DNA from: CAZXCQ01 sp964639275
Lineage (GTDB): Bacteria > Desulfobacterota > DSM-4660 > Desulfatiglandales > Desulfatiglandaceae
DNA: 38,308 bases
Reading direction: 5' to 3'
NCBI GenBank assembly: GCA_964639275.1
Contig: CAZXCQ010000015.1
Coordinates: 1-38,308 of the forward strand
Shown: in pieces, positions 7,937 through 15,007 of the stretch
Position numbering within the stretch: the first letter of the stretch is position 1
Layout: every line of letters starts with the position of its first letter
The notes under the pieces: generated by a model
Seen by the model: the letters and a program-made list of their open reading frames with translations, nothing else
What the model was told of the DNA's origin: nothing
Databases searched by the model: none
Program-made: the position numbers and the translations under genes

Positions 7937-8098
7937 TCAGTCTACCCCGTACCAGAAACCATGGGGGTCGTTATGAGGAAATTTCCAGTCGATTTCTCCA
8001 GGCACCGCGATGATAGGTGAAGGCAGGCCGATCCACCCGGTGGTGTTGGGGTCCTCGTTTCTTGGCGGGTTGAAGTCTAGGAGAGAGGAATTCCCGTG
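7937..8098 (-). pseudogene. Possible gene remnant (53-codon open frame without a usual start)
   Basis: This short minus-strand open frame ends in TGA and is closed upstream by another TGA, with no ATG/GTG start near its beginning. Its translation looks protein-like (for example NTTGWIGLPSP, PGEIDWKFPHNDPHGFW). It could be the C-terminal remnant of a lost gene. I recognise no family. It may also be chance. Confidence 0.25.
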
Positions 8099-8120
8099 TC
8101 AAGCAATAGGAGGGCAGATA

Positions 8121-9107
8121 TCAGGGAATCATCACGATTCTGAACCCGACTCCCGCGGCAGCATATTCGGGGAAAAGGCCAAACCGCTTGGCACACCGGA
8201 CACCCCATGCATCCAGATTCCAGCTACCACCTCTGATCACACGGTCCTCCCCCCCTTTTGTGCAAACAGGATCTCTTGGCCCATGCAGTTTGTAGGCATC
8301 GTGGCGGAATATGTCCAGACACCATTCACTCACGTTACCACACATATCGTAAAGACCCACATGATTGGGCACCCGGGTACCCACAGGATGTGTCATTTCA
8401 TCGCTGTTCTCCTCGTACCACGCCACCGCATCCACGTCGTCACCCCCTGCAAATCTTTCTTCCTTGCCGCAGCTCCGGGCCGCATATTCCCACTGGGCCT
8501 CGGTGGGCAGCGAAAACCGGCGTTTTTCCCCCCCGGCCTCTGTTATCCTGGTAATAAACTCCTGGGCGTCATACCAGTTCACCTGTTCAGCGGGATGCCG
8601 GTCTCCCCTGAACTTGGATGGATTTGCCTGCATCACGAATTTCCACTGCATCTGCGTGACCGGGTATTTGCCGATGTAAAAGCCTTCCAGATGGACAGGG
8701 TGAACCGGATGCTCATCTTCGGCCCCTTCATCAAAGGTATCCCCCATCATATAGGTGCCGGCCGGAAGGTATAACAATTCCATTTCTGTGGCCGGTTCAA
8801 TAAACACCTCGACATCTTCTGAGGGTTGCTGTGTCTCCTGTTCACACGCCTGACACGCCGTGTGGCCAAGAGGGATACGCCCTCCGCAAGACTTGCAAAG
8901 GAGTATCGTCTCACACTCGGGGCACCTCTTCCAATGGGCCTTGACCGGCATCCTGCACTGGGGACACAGAGGAGACCCCAGCGGTGTCTCACACGCGGGG
9001 CAGAATTTCCATTCACCCTTCACCGGCTCTCCGCAATGCGGACAGCTTCCCTGACTTTCATATGAAACCATTTTGATCTCATCCAGAAAAATACAGACTC
9101 GGGGCAT
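8121..9107 (-). CDS. Zinc-ribbon plus SUMF1 (FGE-sulfatase-like) domain protein
   Basis: The first 95 or so residues hold seven CxxC pairs that look like three to four consecutive double-zinc-ribbon modules (CPHC, CPAC, CPQC, CPEC, CKSC, CQAC). The remaining 230 residues are a SUMF1/formylglycine-generating-enzyme fold. Visible motifs are the YLPAGTYMMG start, FYIGKYPVT, the LPTEAQWEYAAR box, MCGNVSEWC and VIRGGSW. The paired active-site cysteines of true formylglycine-generating enzymes are not in their place after RGGSW: the stretch reads NLDAWGVRCAKR, with a single cysteine displaced. It is therefore probably not a sulfatase activator; many SUMF1 proteins act in binding or signalling. The start at 9107 has GAGG six to nine bases upstream; an ATG at 9071 is the alternative. 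No sulfatase is nearby. Confidence 0.82.
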   Translation of the reverse strand: MPRVCIFLDEIKMVSYESQGSCPHCGEPVKGEWKFCPACETPLGSPLCPQCRMPVKAHWKRCPECETILLCKSCGGRIPLGHTACQACEQETQQPSEDVEVFIEPATEMELLYLPAGTYMMGDTFDEGAEDEHPVHPVHLEGFYIGKYPVTQMQWKFVMQANPSKFRGDRHPAEQVNWYDAQEFITRITEAGGEKRRFSLPTEAQWEYAARSCGKEERFAGGDDVDAVAWYEENSDEMTHPVGTRVPNHVGLYDMCGNVSEWCLDIFRHDAYKLHGPRDPVCTKGGEDRVIRGGSWNLDAWGVRCAKRFGLFPEYAAAGVGFRIVMIP

Positions 9108-9344
9108 CCCACCCTCTTACAGATATGGCGATATCTTAAAGAGTGGCTTCCAAGATAGGCCTCAATACCATCAAGGGCCTACACCTTCAATATTTGTTCC
9201 ACACCAAATCACAGTTGGCCACAGGCTGAACCATTACAAAGCCAGAACTCGGCAGGAACCCTGTTTAGTATTAAATCCCTGTCCAATTGCTGTCTTTGGT
9301 CTTCATCCTCATTTGCCAGACAAAAATGGCAGTTAAATTGCAGG

Positions 9345-9602
9345 TTATGCGATCTGTCTTTTATGAGAGGGAGAATGAATGATGCCTAGTAATCCATCGA
9401 CCGAAATATCTTCATCCAACAATGGCCAATGTATTCCGTATCCAGAGGGTGAGATTTCAAAGGTATTTCTTTCTTCATCAGAGGCTTTATCAAGCAAAGA
9501 TGAAACTCTATGTAAAGGAAACCTTTTTTCTTCCCCATTGATAGTAAGAAGGAGATTTTTGCCTTCGAACCTTAAATTTGTAATACTGTGATGCTTTTTC
9601 AT
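9345..9602 (-). CDS. DUF2442 protein (second gene of cassette pair)
   Basis: This 85-residue protein has the DUF2442 signature: the FEISPSGYGIHWPLLDEDISVDGLL stretch near the C-terminus and an N-terminal beta region. Its ATG overlaps the stop of the upstream DUF4160 gene by four bases (ATGA), so the two are translationally coupled. DUF4160-DUF2442 pairs are a recurring two-gene unit proposed to be toxin-antitoxin-like, but I know of no settled function. The stop codon lies inside GCATAAC, an attC-type R'' core site, as is usual for genes in integron cassettes. Confidence 0.8.
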   Translation of the reverse strand: MKKHHSITNLRFEGKNLLLTINGEEKRFPLHRVSSLLDKASDEERNTFEISPSGYGIHWPLLDEDISVDGLLGIIHSPSHKRQIA

Positions 9603-9925
9603 CCGTGAAGCCTCCGTTGAAATTCATCCCATTGTTCTTCGATATACTCAAAGTGATCATAAATGATTTTCCTGATCTGCCTCTTATCCTTCGGGGACAT
9701 ATTATACGAAAAATCCTCCTCAATATCAAAATGATCCCGGTCCAACCAATATTTGCATTCCATATCACCTTTTCGACAATGGATATGGATGGGTTCATTC
9801 CCCTCATTTGAATAGAAAAACAGTCGCCAGCCTAAAATAATTAGTATAGTTGTAACATCAATCCAGACCTTCTGATAATAAACATGTTTACCGCTAATTA
9901 TTGAGAAGGCACGTATAGTTGGCAT
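9599..9925 (-). CDS. DUF4160 protein (first gene of cassette pair)
   Basis: This 108-residue protein carries the DUF4160 core (LFFYSNEGNEPIHIHCRKGD) and a C-terminal charged helix (DKRQIRKIIYDHFEYIEEQW). GAGGG lies seven bases before the ATG. It forms a coupled pair with the DUF2442 gene. Its role, if any, as toxin or antitoxin is not shown by sequence. The pair forms one cassette-like unit that starts with GTTATGCGAT (9956 to 9947) and ends with the exact complement around 9344-9353. Confidence 0.8.
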   Translation of the reverse strand: MPTIRAFSIISGKHVYYQKVWIDVTTILIILGWRLFFYSNEGNEPIHIHCRKGDMECKYWLDRDHFDIEEDFSYNMSPKDKRQIRKIIYDHFEYIEEQWDEFQRRLHG

Positions 9926-9949
9926 ATCGTTACCCTCATTTGATTTATC

Positions 9950-10007
9950 GCATAACCGGCTCTTCAGCCGCAGCGATTAGCCGTCGGCTGAAAAAGCAAG
10001 GTTAGAA
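9950..10007 (-). other. attC-like recombination site A (58 bp)
   Basis: Read on the minus strand, this element starts with R''-like TTCTAAC and ends with R'-like GTTATGC. Inside it are imperfect inverted arms that share GCT...TCAGCCG with its complement. The left arm (13 bases) carries one extra base compared with the right (12), matching the extrahelical-base asymmetry of attC sites. It lies just after the stop of the MGMT-like gene. Site B (11492-11549) has the same length and nearly the same arms. Confidence 0.75.
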
Positions 10008-10013
10008 AGCCTT

Positions 10014-10484
10014 TCAAAACTTCACCAGAGAGCTCTTATAATCTTCTACGATATATTTCTTCCCCTTTCGAATCACACGGTGTCCTTCTGACTCTAAACG
10101 TGCCTTTTGATCTTCAATCCCTCCAGGATATTTCGGATTCAATTCACCGTCCGATTTCAATGTCCGCCAATAGGGTGTTATCCTTTTCTTGCCCTCTGTC
10201 GCCTCTTCCATTGCAGCCTCTGCCGAAATCCTGGCAAATATCCCTGTAGTCAGCGGGCAGCCGATAGTAGCCCCATGTCTTCTTGCCACGATTTGCCTTA
10301 TTTCATTTATTGTAACAAGTTTTCCTTTAGGGACCTTCTTCATGAGTTCATCTACTTCCTTTGGAGCAGGAATTACAACAGTCCCAGATCCCCACCTCTT
10401 GCTCATCTTGTCAGTAATAACTTCAACTCTTGGTAAGTCCTTACTATTACCCAATTTTTCACGCCACGTTTTTCTTCGTCCCAT
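10014..10484 (-). CDS. MGMT-family (alkyltransferase-like) protein
   Basis: This 156-residue protein matches, from memory, a conserved small family annotated as MGMT-like. Recognisable segments are WGSGTVVIPAPKEVDELM, KGKLVTINEIRQIVA and GCPLTTGIFARI, then YWRTLKSDGELNPKYPGG. The DNA-binding half of methylated-DNA methyltransferases is recognisable. The usual PCHR active-site cysteine motif is replaced by a GCPLTTG context, so repair activity is uncertain. I chose ATG 10484, with GGAGG five bases upstream; the longer frame begins at a TTG. The gene sits alone in a cassette-like unit between attC-like sites A and C. Confidence 0.65.
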   Translation of the reverse strand: MGRRKTWREKLGNSKDLPRVEVITDKMSKRWGSGTVVIPAPKEVDELMKKVPKGKLVTINEIRQIVARRHGATIGCPLTTGIFARISAEAAMEEATEGKKRITPYWRTLKSDGELNPKYPGGIEDQKARLESEGHRVIRKGKKYIVEDYKSSLVKF

Positions 10485-10521
10485 ACTCTCCTCCAAAAAC
10501 CAGTAAACACAAGATTTGATT

Positions 10522-10652
10522 TTCCAACGGAAAAGCTGAGGCGCAGAGCCGGGTTTGCAGAATCACTTTACTGAAAAAGCCCACCAACAAAATCAAAAAG
10601 CCGCGACACAACGACCGCGTATCGGCGCTGTCGCCTCCAGCGAGTGTTAGCC
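10522..10652 (-). other. attC-like recombination site C (131 bp, VCR-size)
   Basis: On the minus strand it opens with GGCTAAC (10652-10646) and closes with GTTGGAA (10528-10522). The left arm GCTGGAGGCG (10641-10632) pairs with the right arm CGCCTCAGC (10543-10535), with one extra base on the left, the attC-type bulge. The long central loop has its own GCGACA/TGTCGC stem. It follows the stop of the HEPN-like gene. The core sites are complementary to the neighbouring cassette starts as expected. Confidence 0.65.
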
Positions 10653-10680
10653 TGCGCTCTACATACTGGTTCGCCAGTAG

Positions 10681-11460
10681 TCATTCGATATCGATATGCT
10701 TCGGCGGAAATGGAGCTATGTGCTTTGACATGAAATCATCAATATCAACCACATGCTTCCAGAACTCGATAAGCGAACTCCGATTGACTGTGATCCGGCA
10801 GGCTTGCTCAAAAAGGTATCTCCACATCGCCCACACGCAATCGTACACACCAAGCTTGCTAGGTTCGATGCCTTTCAGACTTCCACGCAAGCGACTAGAC
10901 TGACGAAGCACGTTGAGGAAATCGTGCAATTCTTTCTCTTTGAAAGTGGGCCAGAGTTGGTGAGCGAAGTTGTTCCGTATCTTGCCAAACTCTTTCAGCA
11001 CGTGCCCCACATCGTTGTGTATAAACCCTGCGGCAACACAAAGGTTCACTTTTTGCCAAAACGTCATTCGTTCTAACTCAAGAGCTGAGGGTTCTGCGAA
11101 AGCGCAAGCGATAATGGATGTTACAAACGATTCAAGATATGCTTGCCCCTTAATTACCGCGATAAATGGATTGGGATCACCTACTATCTTGACAAATTCG
11201 TTTATTGACTTTTCGAGGATTTTTTGTGTATCATTTGTAATTTCAAGTGGAAATTGAGCAGCCACTTGAGCATCGGGCGCATAAAAGTCAATGATTACTC
11301 CATCGCTACATTCTATGCGGCAGATGAAACCCTCGGTACTCTTTATTCTGTCTGGAACATCGTACAAGTTCTTGCCGCCACCATGTTGCATTACCGTTGT
11401 TGCGAGGATTCCTGCATTTTCAACTACAACCTTTTCAACTTCCATATTGCTTTCATCCAT
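10681..11460 (-). CDS. HEPN-like/MltR-DUF4145-like protein in cassette
   Basis: I recognise no precise family. The centre has a helical region with KVNLCVAAGFIHNDVGHVLKEFGKIRNNFAHQ. It contains RNNFAH, the R-x4-H motif of HEPN domains, in the setting typical of MltR/DUF4145-like proteins. The N-terminal 70 residues look like a separate beta-rich part. HEPN proteins are often RNases in toxin-antitoxin or defence systems, but many DUF4145 relatives have no known activity. The start is uncertain: ATG 11460 and a GTG at 11472 are both possible, and neither has a clear ribosome site. The single gene is bounded by attC-like sites B and C. Confidence 0.6.
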   Translation of the reverse strand: MDESNMEVEKVVVENAGILATTVMQHGGGKNLYDVPDRIKSTEGFICRIECSDGVIIDFYAPDAQVAAQFPLEITNDTQKILEKSINEFVKIVGDPNPFIAVIKGQAYLESFVTSIIACAFAEPSALELERMTFWQKVNLCVAAGFIHNDVGHVLKEFGKIRNNFAHQLWPTFKEKELHDFLNVLRQSSRLRGSLKGIEPSKLGVYDCVWAMWRYLFEQACRITVNRSSLIEFWKHVVDIDDFMSKHIAPFPPKHIDIE

Positions 11461-11491
11461 TATGAGAGGCACAGCCGCAAATAGTTAAGCA

Positions 11492-11549
11492 GGCGAACAA
11501 GCTCTTCAGCCGCGGCGAATAGCTGTCGGCTGTAAAAGCAAAGTTATGT
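11492..11549 (-). other. attC-like recombination site B (58 bp)
   Basis: On the minus strand it runs from ACATAAC (11549-11543) to GTTCGCC (11498-11492). The arms GCTTTTACAGCCG and CGGCTGAAGAGC are nearly identical to those of site A, again with one extra base in the left arm. It lies 18 bases after the stop of the aldo/keto-reductase-like gene. The R' heptamer departs from the GTTRRRY consensus. Confidence 0.7.
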
Positions 11550-11567
11550 GAAATACTTTTGACAGAA

Positions 11568-12452
11568 TCACTTTCTTCTCCCTAAACTGATTGATCTGAG
11601 TAATTTAAGTTGTGCTTTCAAGGGAGACTCCTTTTTATAAGTGTGATCTCCGATTCGGCGCATATATTCCAATTCCTCATTATTCATTGGACCCAGTTCT
11701 AGAACTCGAAGGTCTTCCTTGAGTTGTTCCATACTGTTTGGGGCACAGACCGCCACATGTATTGCTGGGTGTGTGAGCACAAACCGATAGCAATCAACCG
11801 CAGTGGGCGGTGAATCTCCGAACGGAATATTACTGGCATTGAGTAGACTCCCCCAACGAGTGTTTGTGAAAGAGACCACTCCAGGGCCACCCTGCTTCGG
11901 CAGATCATTAAGAACCTCTATTTCAGCACCCCGATGCGCCGCATTGTATCTGATGTGGAAGATATCAAAGTGTTTTTCCTTTTCAAGCTCACAAAACAAA
12001 AGACGGTGATGACTGGATATTCCTAAAGAACGGATAATGCCTTTCTCTTTTAGCTCATAAGCATTATCCACGAGATGGCGGCTCGGAACTTTGTTTCTCC
12101 CTCCCATGCCTATCAATAATACGTCCAGGTAATCAACACCTAGCCGTCTCAAACTACTTCGAACGATTCTGCTCATTGAAAATACGGTGCGTGCCATTGA
12201 CTGCACCACTATGATAAGGTCTTCACGATTTATCTTGGATACATTTCTTATTCCCTCTGCCATTTTCTTGCTGCGCCACGCTCCCCAATACAAATAATTC
12301 ATGCCATGATCTGCGGCCTCTTCAACCATAGCAGCGTCAGTGCCGTAGCCTGAGGCCAGGCCAAGTGGGGCAACTGAAAAGCCAGTCCGGCCTAATGTTC
12401 TTTTTTCAAATCTCATAGCCCAACTTTGATGTTGACCGCCGAATGGCGGCAT
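11568..12452 (-). CDS. Aldo/keto-reductase-like protein with degenerate active site
   Basis: This 294-residue protein is recognisable as an aldo/keto reductase fold from RFEKRTLGRTGFSVAPLGLASGYG at the start. The SSLRRLGVDYLDVLLI and KEKGIIRSLGISSHH segments, and the cofactor-side C-terminal half (VAVCAPNSMEQLKEDL), support this. The usual catalytic Asp-Tyr-Lys-His set is not evident. GMNYLYWGAW replaces the GxNxxDTAxxYG region, QSMART replaces the STK strand, and LLIGMGG replaces LLHW. Either it belongs to a divergent subfamily or it lacks reductase activity. The ATG at 12452 has GAGG at good spacing; ATG 12416 matches the usual family start. It is followed by attC-like site B. No matching cassette start was found upstream. 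Confidence 0.7.
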   Translation of the reverse strand: MPPFGGQHQSWAMRFEKRTLGRTGFSVAPLGLASGYGTDAAMVEEAADHGMNYLYWGAWRSKKMAEGIRNVSKINREDLIIVVQSMARTVFSMSRIVRSSLRRLGVDYLDVLLIGMGGRNKVPSRHLVDNAYELKEKGIIRSLGISSHHRLLFCELEKEKHFDIFHIRYNAAHRGAEIEVLNDLPKQGGPGVVSFTNTRWGSLLNASNIPFGDSPPTAVDCYRFVLTHPAIHVAVCAPNSMEQLKEDLRVLELGPMNNEELEYMRRIGDHTYKKESPLKAQLKLLRSISLGRRK

Positions 12453-12751
12453 TAGAAAGACCTCATTATGACAAGCGAATCTGGTTTAGGTTGCGATACC
12501 GCAGCTTAATCCGGTCTATAGCCGAAGCAGGCTCCAATTTTGCTTCACAAGAAGCTTGACATTATGAACATTGAACTGTGAGCTAAACTATAAGTAGACT
12601 ATACCACAGGTCTAAAAACTTGAAAGTCTGGGTTTTGGGGTGGAGAGTCGGACCATAAATCTTGTCATAGGATCAATGATATATGCCTTTTGTGGTTAAT
12701 GTGTTGAACCTTTTGACAACGCTATGATAAGTTTACAGAAAGGAGAGAAAA
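12453..12751. other. Gap between cassette genes and helicase (possible attI side)
   Basis: This 299-base stretch lies between the first minus-strand cassette gene and the plus-strand stub. It contains no open frame I would call. In an integron the attI site and cassette promoter would lie here. I could not find a clear attI-type GTTRRRY site complementary to ACATAAC. A small hairpin, CCGCC-ATT-CGGCGG, overlaps the start of the aldo/keto-reductase gene (around 12435-12452), and GTTGGGC on the minus strand ends at 12419. Confidence 0.4.
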
Positions 12752-12844
12752 ACGGTCAAGACAAAATTGTTGGACCGGGTGCAAGAGATGGTGCGGCAGC
12801 CACTGGATTAAACCAAGGATCAATAGGGATTTGAGAGAAAGTCG
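12752..12844 (+). pseudogene. Possible remnant of an integron-type integrase N-terminus
   Basis: AGGAG at 12741-12745 lies six bases before an ACG codon (a possible mutated ATG). The frame then reads VKTKLLDRVQEMVRQPLD and stops at 12811. KLLDRV-x-E-x-VR resembles, from memory, the opening residues of integron integrases (KLLDRVREAIR). In a second frame the same stretch continues with SHWIKPRINRDL, reminiscent of the following HWIKRFI segment. This suggests a short frameshifted or deleted stub. Its position and orientation, divergent from the cassette genes, are where intI should be. Everything catalytic is gone. Confidence 0.3.
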
Positions 12845-14521
12845 GTGACTGTGGATTTGGCAGCAAACGGTATTGCACGAGCGGCGTTTCGGCTGCGTGA
12901 CTACCAGCGTGAATGCCTGGGGGCAATCAGGGCGCGCTATCTGGCCGGGGTGCGACGTCAACTCACATGTCTCCCAACAGGTACCGGAAAGACGGTCATC
13001 TTTGCTGAATTTCCCCACTACTTCCAGATGAAGAAACAAATGCTGGTGCTCGCCCACCGCGCCGAACTCCTTGATCAGGCACGCGATAAGATCACGCGGG
13101 CAAATCCCAGTCTCCGTGTTGATATCGAACAGGCCGGCCGAAGCGCCGACGCTGGCAGCCAGGTGGTTGTGGCAAGCGTACCCACCCTGGGTCGCAAAGG
13201 GTCAGGGCGTCTCGGCCGACTTGACCCGGAGCGGTTTCTCCTGATTGTGGTTGACGAGGCACACCACGCCACGGCAAAGACCTATAGAAGAATACTCGAA
13301 TATTTTGGTGTCTTTTCCCCGGATACGCTCAAGCTCCTTGTGGGTTTCACAGCAACCCCCAAGCGTGGAGACGGGCAAGGTCTCGACGCGGTTTTCCAGG
13401 AGATCGTGTTCTCGCGCACACTCCCGGAGATGATCAGCGCCGGCTATCTTTCACCGGTTGCGGGATACCGCGTGGAGACAGACATCGATCTCTCCAGGGT
13501 CAAGACCCGCATGGGCGATTTTGTGGTCTCTCATCTCTCACAGGCCGTCAACGTGGAAGAGCGAAACCGTCTGGTCGTCAACGTATTCCGTTCTCATCTC
13601 AAAGAGAGACAAACACTCTGCTTTTGTGTGGATGTGGCCCATGCCCACTCCCTTGCCAGGGCCTTTAATGATGAGGGGATCCCGGCGGGTGCCGTGACCG
13701 GAGACATGGAAGGCTCGGAACGGAGCAGGATTCTGAGTGAGTTTCGCAACGGCACGATTCGAGTAATTGCAAACTGCATGGTGCTTACCGAAGGTTACGA
13801 CGAACCATCGGTTGAGGGGATTATTCTGGCGCGACCAACCAAGTCCACCCTGCTCTACACCCAGATGATCGGCAGGGGGACCCGGCTCCATCCGGGGAAG
13901 GACGATCTCAGGGTTGTCGATATCGTGGATGTGACCCGCGATCACAGTCTCACGACACTCCCGGGCCTCTTTGGCCTTTCGGGAAAATTCGACCTTGAAG
14001 GACATACAGCGGACGAGGTGCAAAGGGCATTACGGTGGGCAGAGACCTATCGTCCCTGGGTCCCTGTCTGGCAAGCAGCCTCCCTGACCGATCTGCGCTA
14101 TCGGTGCAAGAGGGTCAATCTTCTCGATCTTGAGACCCCTTTGGAATTATCAGGGTACGCCGGTTTTGCATGGGTCGGCACTGCCAAGGGCACCTATCGC
14201 CTCGGGCTGGCCGGTGGAATGGCCATTGAGGCTGCACCGACCATTCTGGGGGACTGGGAGGTGGTACTTCGGTATCATGGGAAAGAAACGACCTTGTTCC
14301 GCAGGCGAGAGATTCAATCAGCTATTATGGCAGCAGAAAGCTATGTAAAGAAAAAACTGCCTCAATCCGTGGGATTGGTCCTGCGGAACACCCGATGGCG
14401 GCGCCACCCTGCTACGGAAAAACAGATCAATCTGCTCCGCAGCAAGAATCTCGATGTGCCTGAAGGGCTTACCAAGGGCCAGGCGAGCCATCTGATCGGC
14501 ATGCTGCCGAGATCGGGTTAG
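12845..14521 (+). CDS. SF2 DEAD/DEAH-box helicase
   Basis: This 558-residue protein carries a full superfamily 2 helicase core. The Q-like RDYQREC segment is followed by Walker A PTGTGKT near residue 48, AHRAELL (Ia), DEAH near 137, and FTATP (motif III). In the second RecA domain, FCVDVAHAHSLA, TEGYDEPSVEGIILARPT (V) and TQMIGRGTRLHPGK (VI) are present. It resembles the stand-alone helicases related to the type I/III restriction HsdR and RAD25 families. The C-terminal 150 residues hold no nuclease that I can see; the last 50 (TEKQINLLRSKNLDVPEGLTKGQASHLI) look like a small helical DNA-binding module. The start is a GTG with a weak ribosome site. No restriction-modification partner is adjacent. 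Confidence 0.88.
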   Translation: MTVDLAANGIARAAFRLRDYQRECLGAIRARYLAGVRRQLTCLPTGTGKTVIFAEFPHYFQMKKQMLVLAHRAELLDQARDKITRANPSLRVDIEQAGRSADAGSQVVVASVPTLGRKGSGRLGRLDPERFLLIVVDEAHHATAKTYRRILEYFGVFSPDTLKLLVGFTATPKRGDGQGLDAVFQEIVFSRTLPEMISAGYLSPVAGYRVETDIDLSRVKTRMGDFVVSHLSQAVNVEERNRLVVNVFRSHLKERQTLCFCVDVAHAHSLARAFNDEGIPAGAVTGDMEGSERSRILSEFRNGTIRVIANCMVLTEGYDEPSVEGIILARPTKSTLLYTQMIGRGTRLHPGKDDLRVVDIVDVTRDHSLTTLPGLFGLSGKFDLEGHTADEVQRALRWAETYRPWVPVWQAASLTDLRYRCKRVNLLDLETPLELSGYAGFAWVGTAKGTYRLGLAGGMAIEAAPTILGDWEVVLRYHGKETTLFRRREIQSAIMAAESYVKKKLPQSVGLVLRNTRWRRHPATEKQINLLRSKNLDVPEGLTKGQASHLIGMLPRSG

Positions 14522-15007
14522 AATATAGGACATTTATGCATATCAAGGAAAGGTACGATTGAGCAAGAGTGGGAAAGGGTTGGGTGATTGACAAATCCGG
14601 CGAGTAAGCTTATGTAGTGGTTGGGGTTCGGAAGAGACGACAGATCAAAAGGTCAGGTGTTTTTTTGTTACGGAGCGCCTATAACACTTTAAAAAAATAC
14701 TGGATTCCGGCCCTTCGGCTATGAGCGACTCGACATGAGCAGTTCGGCCCTGAGCGACTCGACATGAGTTCGTCGACATGTCTCAGAGCCGAATGGCTTG
14801 CGCCGGAATGAAGGAAAAGTGGCATTGATGGGTTTTTAAGAAACCGTCATAACTGTTTTAGGATCGAAGCTTGTTTCATGGATAACCCCGAAGCGAGGCG
14901 CCAAGGTCATTTGTTAAGGTATTACTTTTTTTGAGAATTTGGCGGCGGGCTTTGTGCTGCTTTTGGCTACGGTGTCCGTGGCTTTTTTGAGAAAGGAGTG
15001 AGAGGAT
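14522..15007. other. Intergenic region with repeats
   Basis: This 486-base gap contains a repeat element (14701-14812) and no gene I can support. An oligo-T stretch near 14660 follows no clear stem. GGAG and GAGG sites directly upstream of 15008 belong to the DUF362 gene. Confidence 0.6.
14701..14812. repeat. Composite palindromic repeat with 18-bp direct repeats
   Basis: Outer ends ATTCCGG and CCGGAAT mark this as a relative of the GGATTCCGGC palindromes. Inside, TGAGCGACTCGACATGAG occurs twice (14722-14739 and 14751-14768), followed by a third partial unit (GTCGACATG) and the complementary GTCTCAGAGCCGAA. It looks like a palindrome expanded by short tandem duplication. Confidence 0.65.

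Noticed and set aside
8010..8774. 254-codon plus-strand open frame
   Set aside because: It lies entirely opposite the SUMF1 gene, has no family signs, and is explained as an antisense shadow of that gene.
8121..9107. True formylglycine-generating enzyme
   Set aside because: The paired active-site cysteines after RGGSW are not present and no sulfatase is near.
12417..12452. Fourth attC at the start of the aldo/keto-reductase gene
   Set aside because: A GTTGGGC core and a small hairpin are present, but the left arm and complementarity to ACATAAC are missing.
14722..14768. Direct repeats as a CRISPR array
   Set aside because: Only two 18-base copies with a 12-base spacer, inside a palindromic repeat; no cas genes are near.
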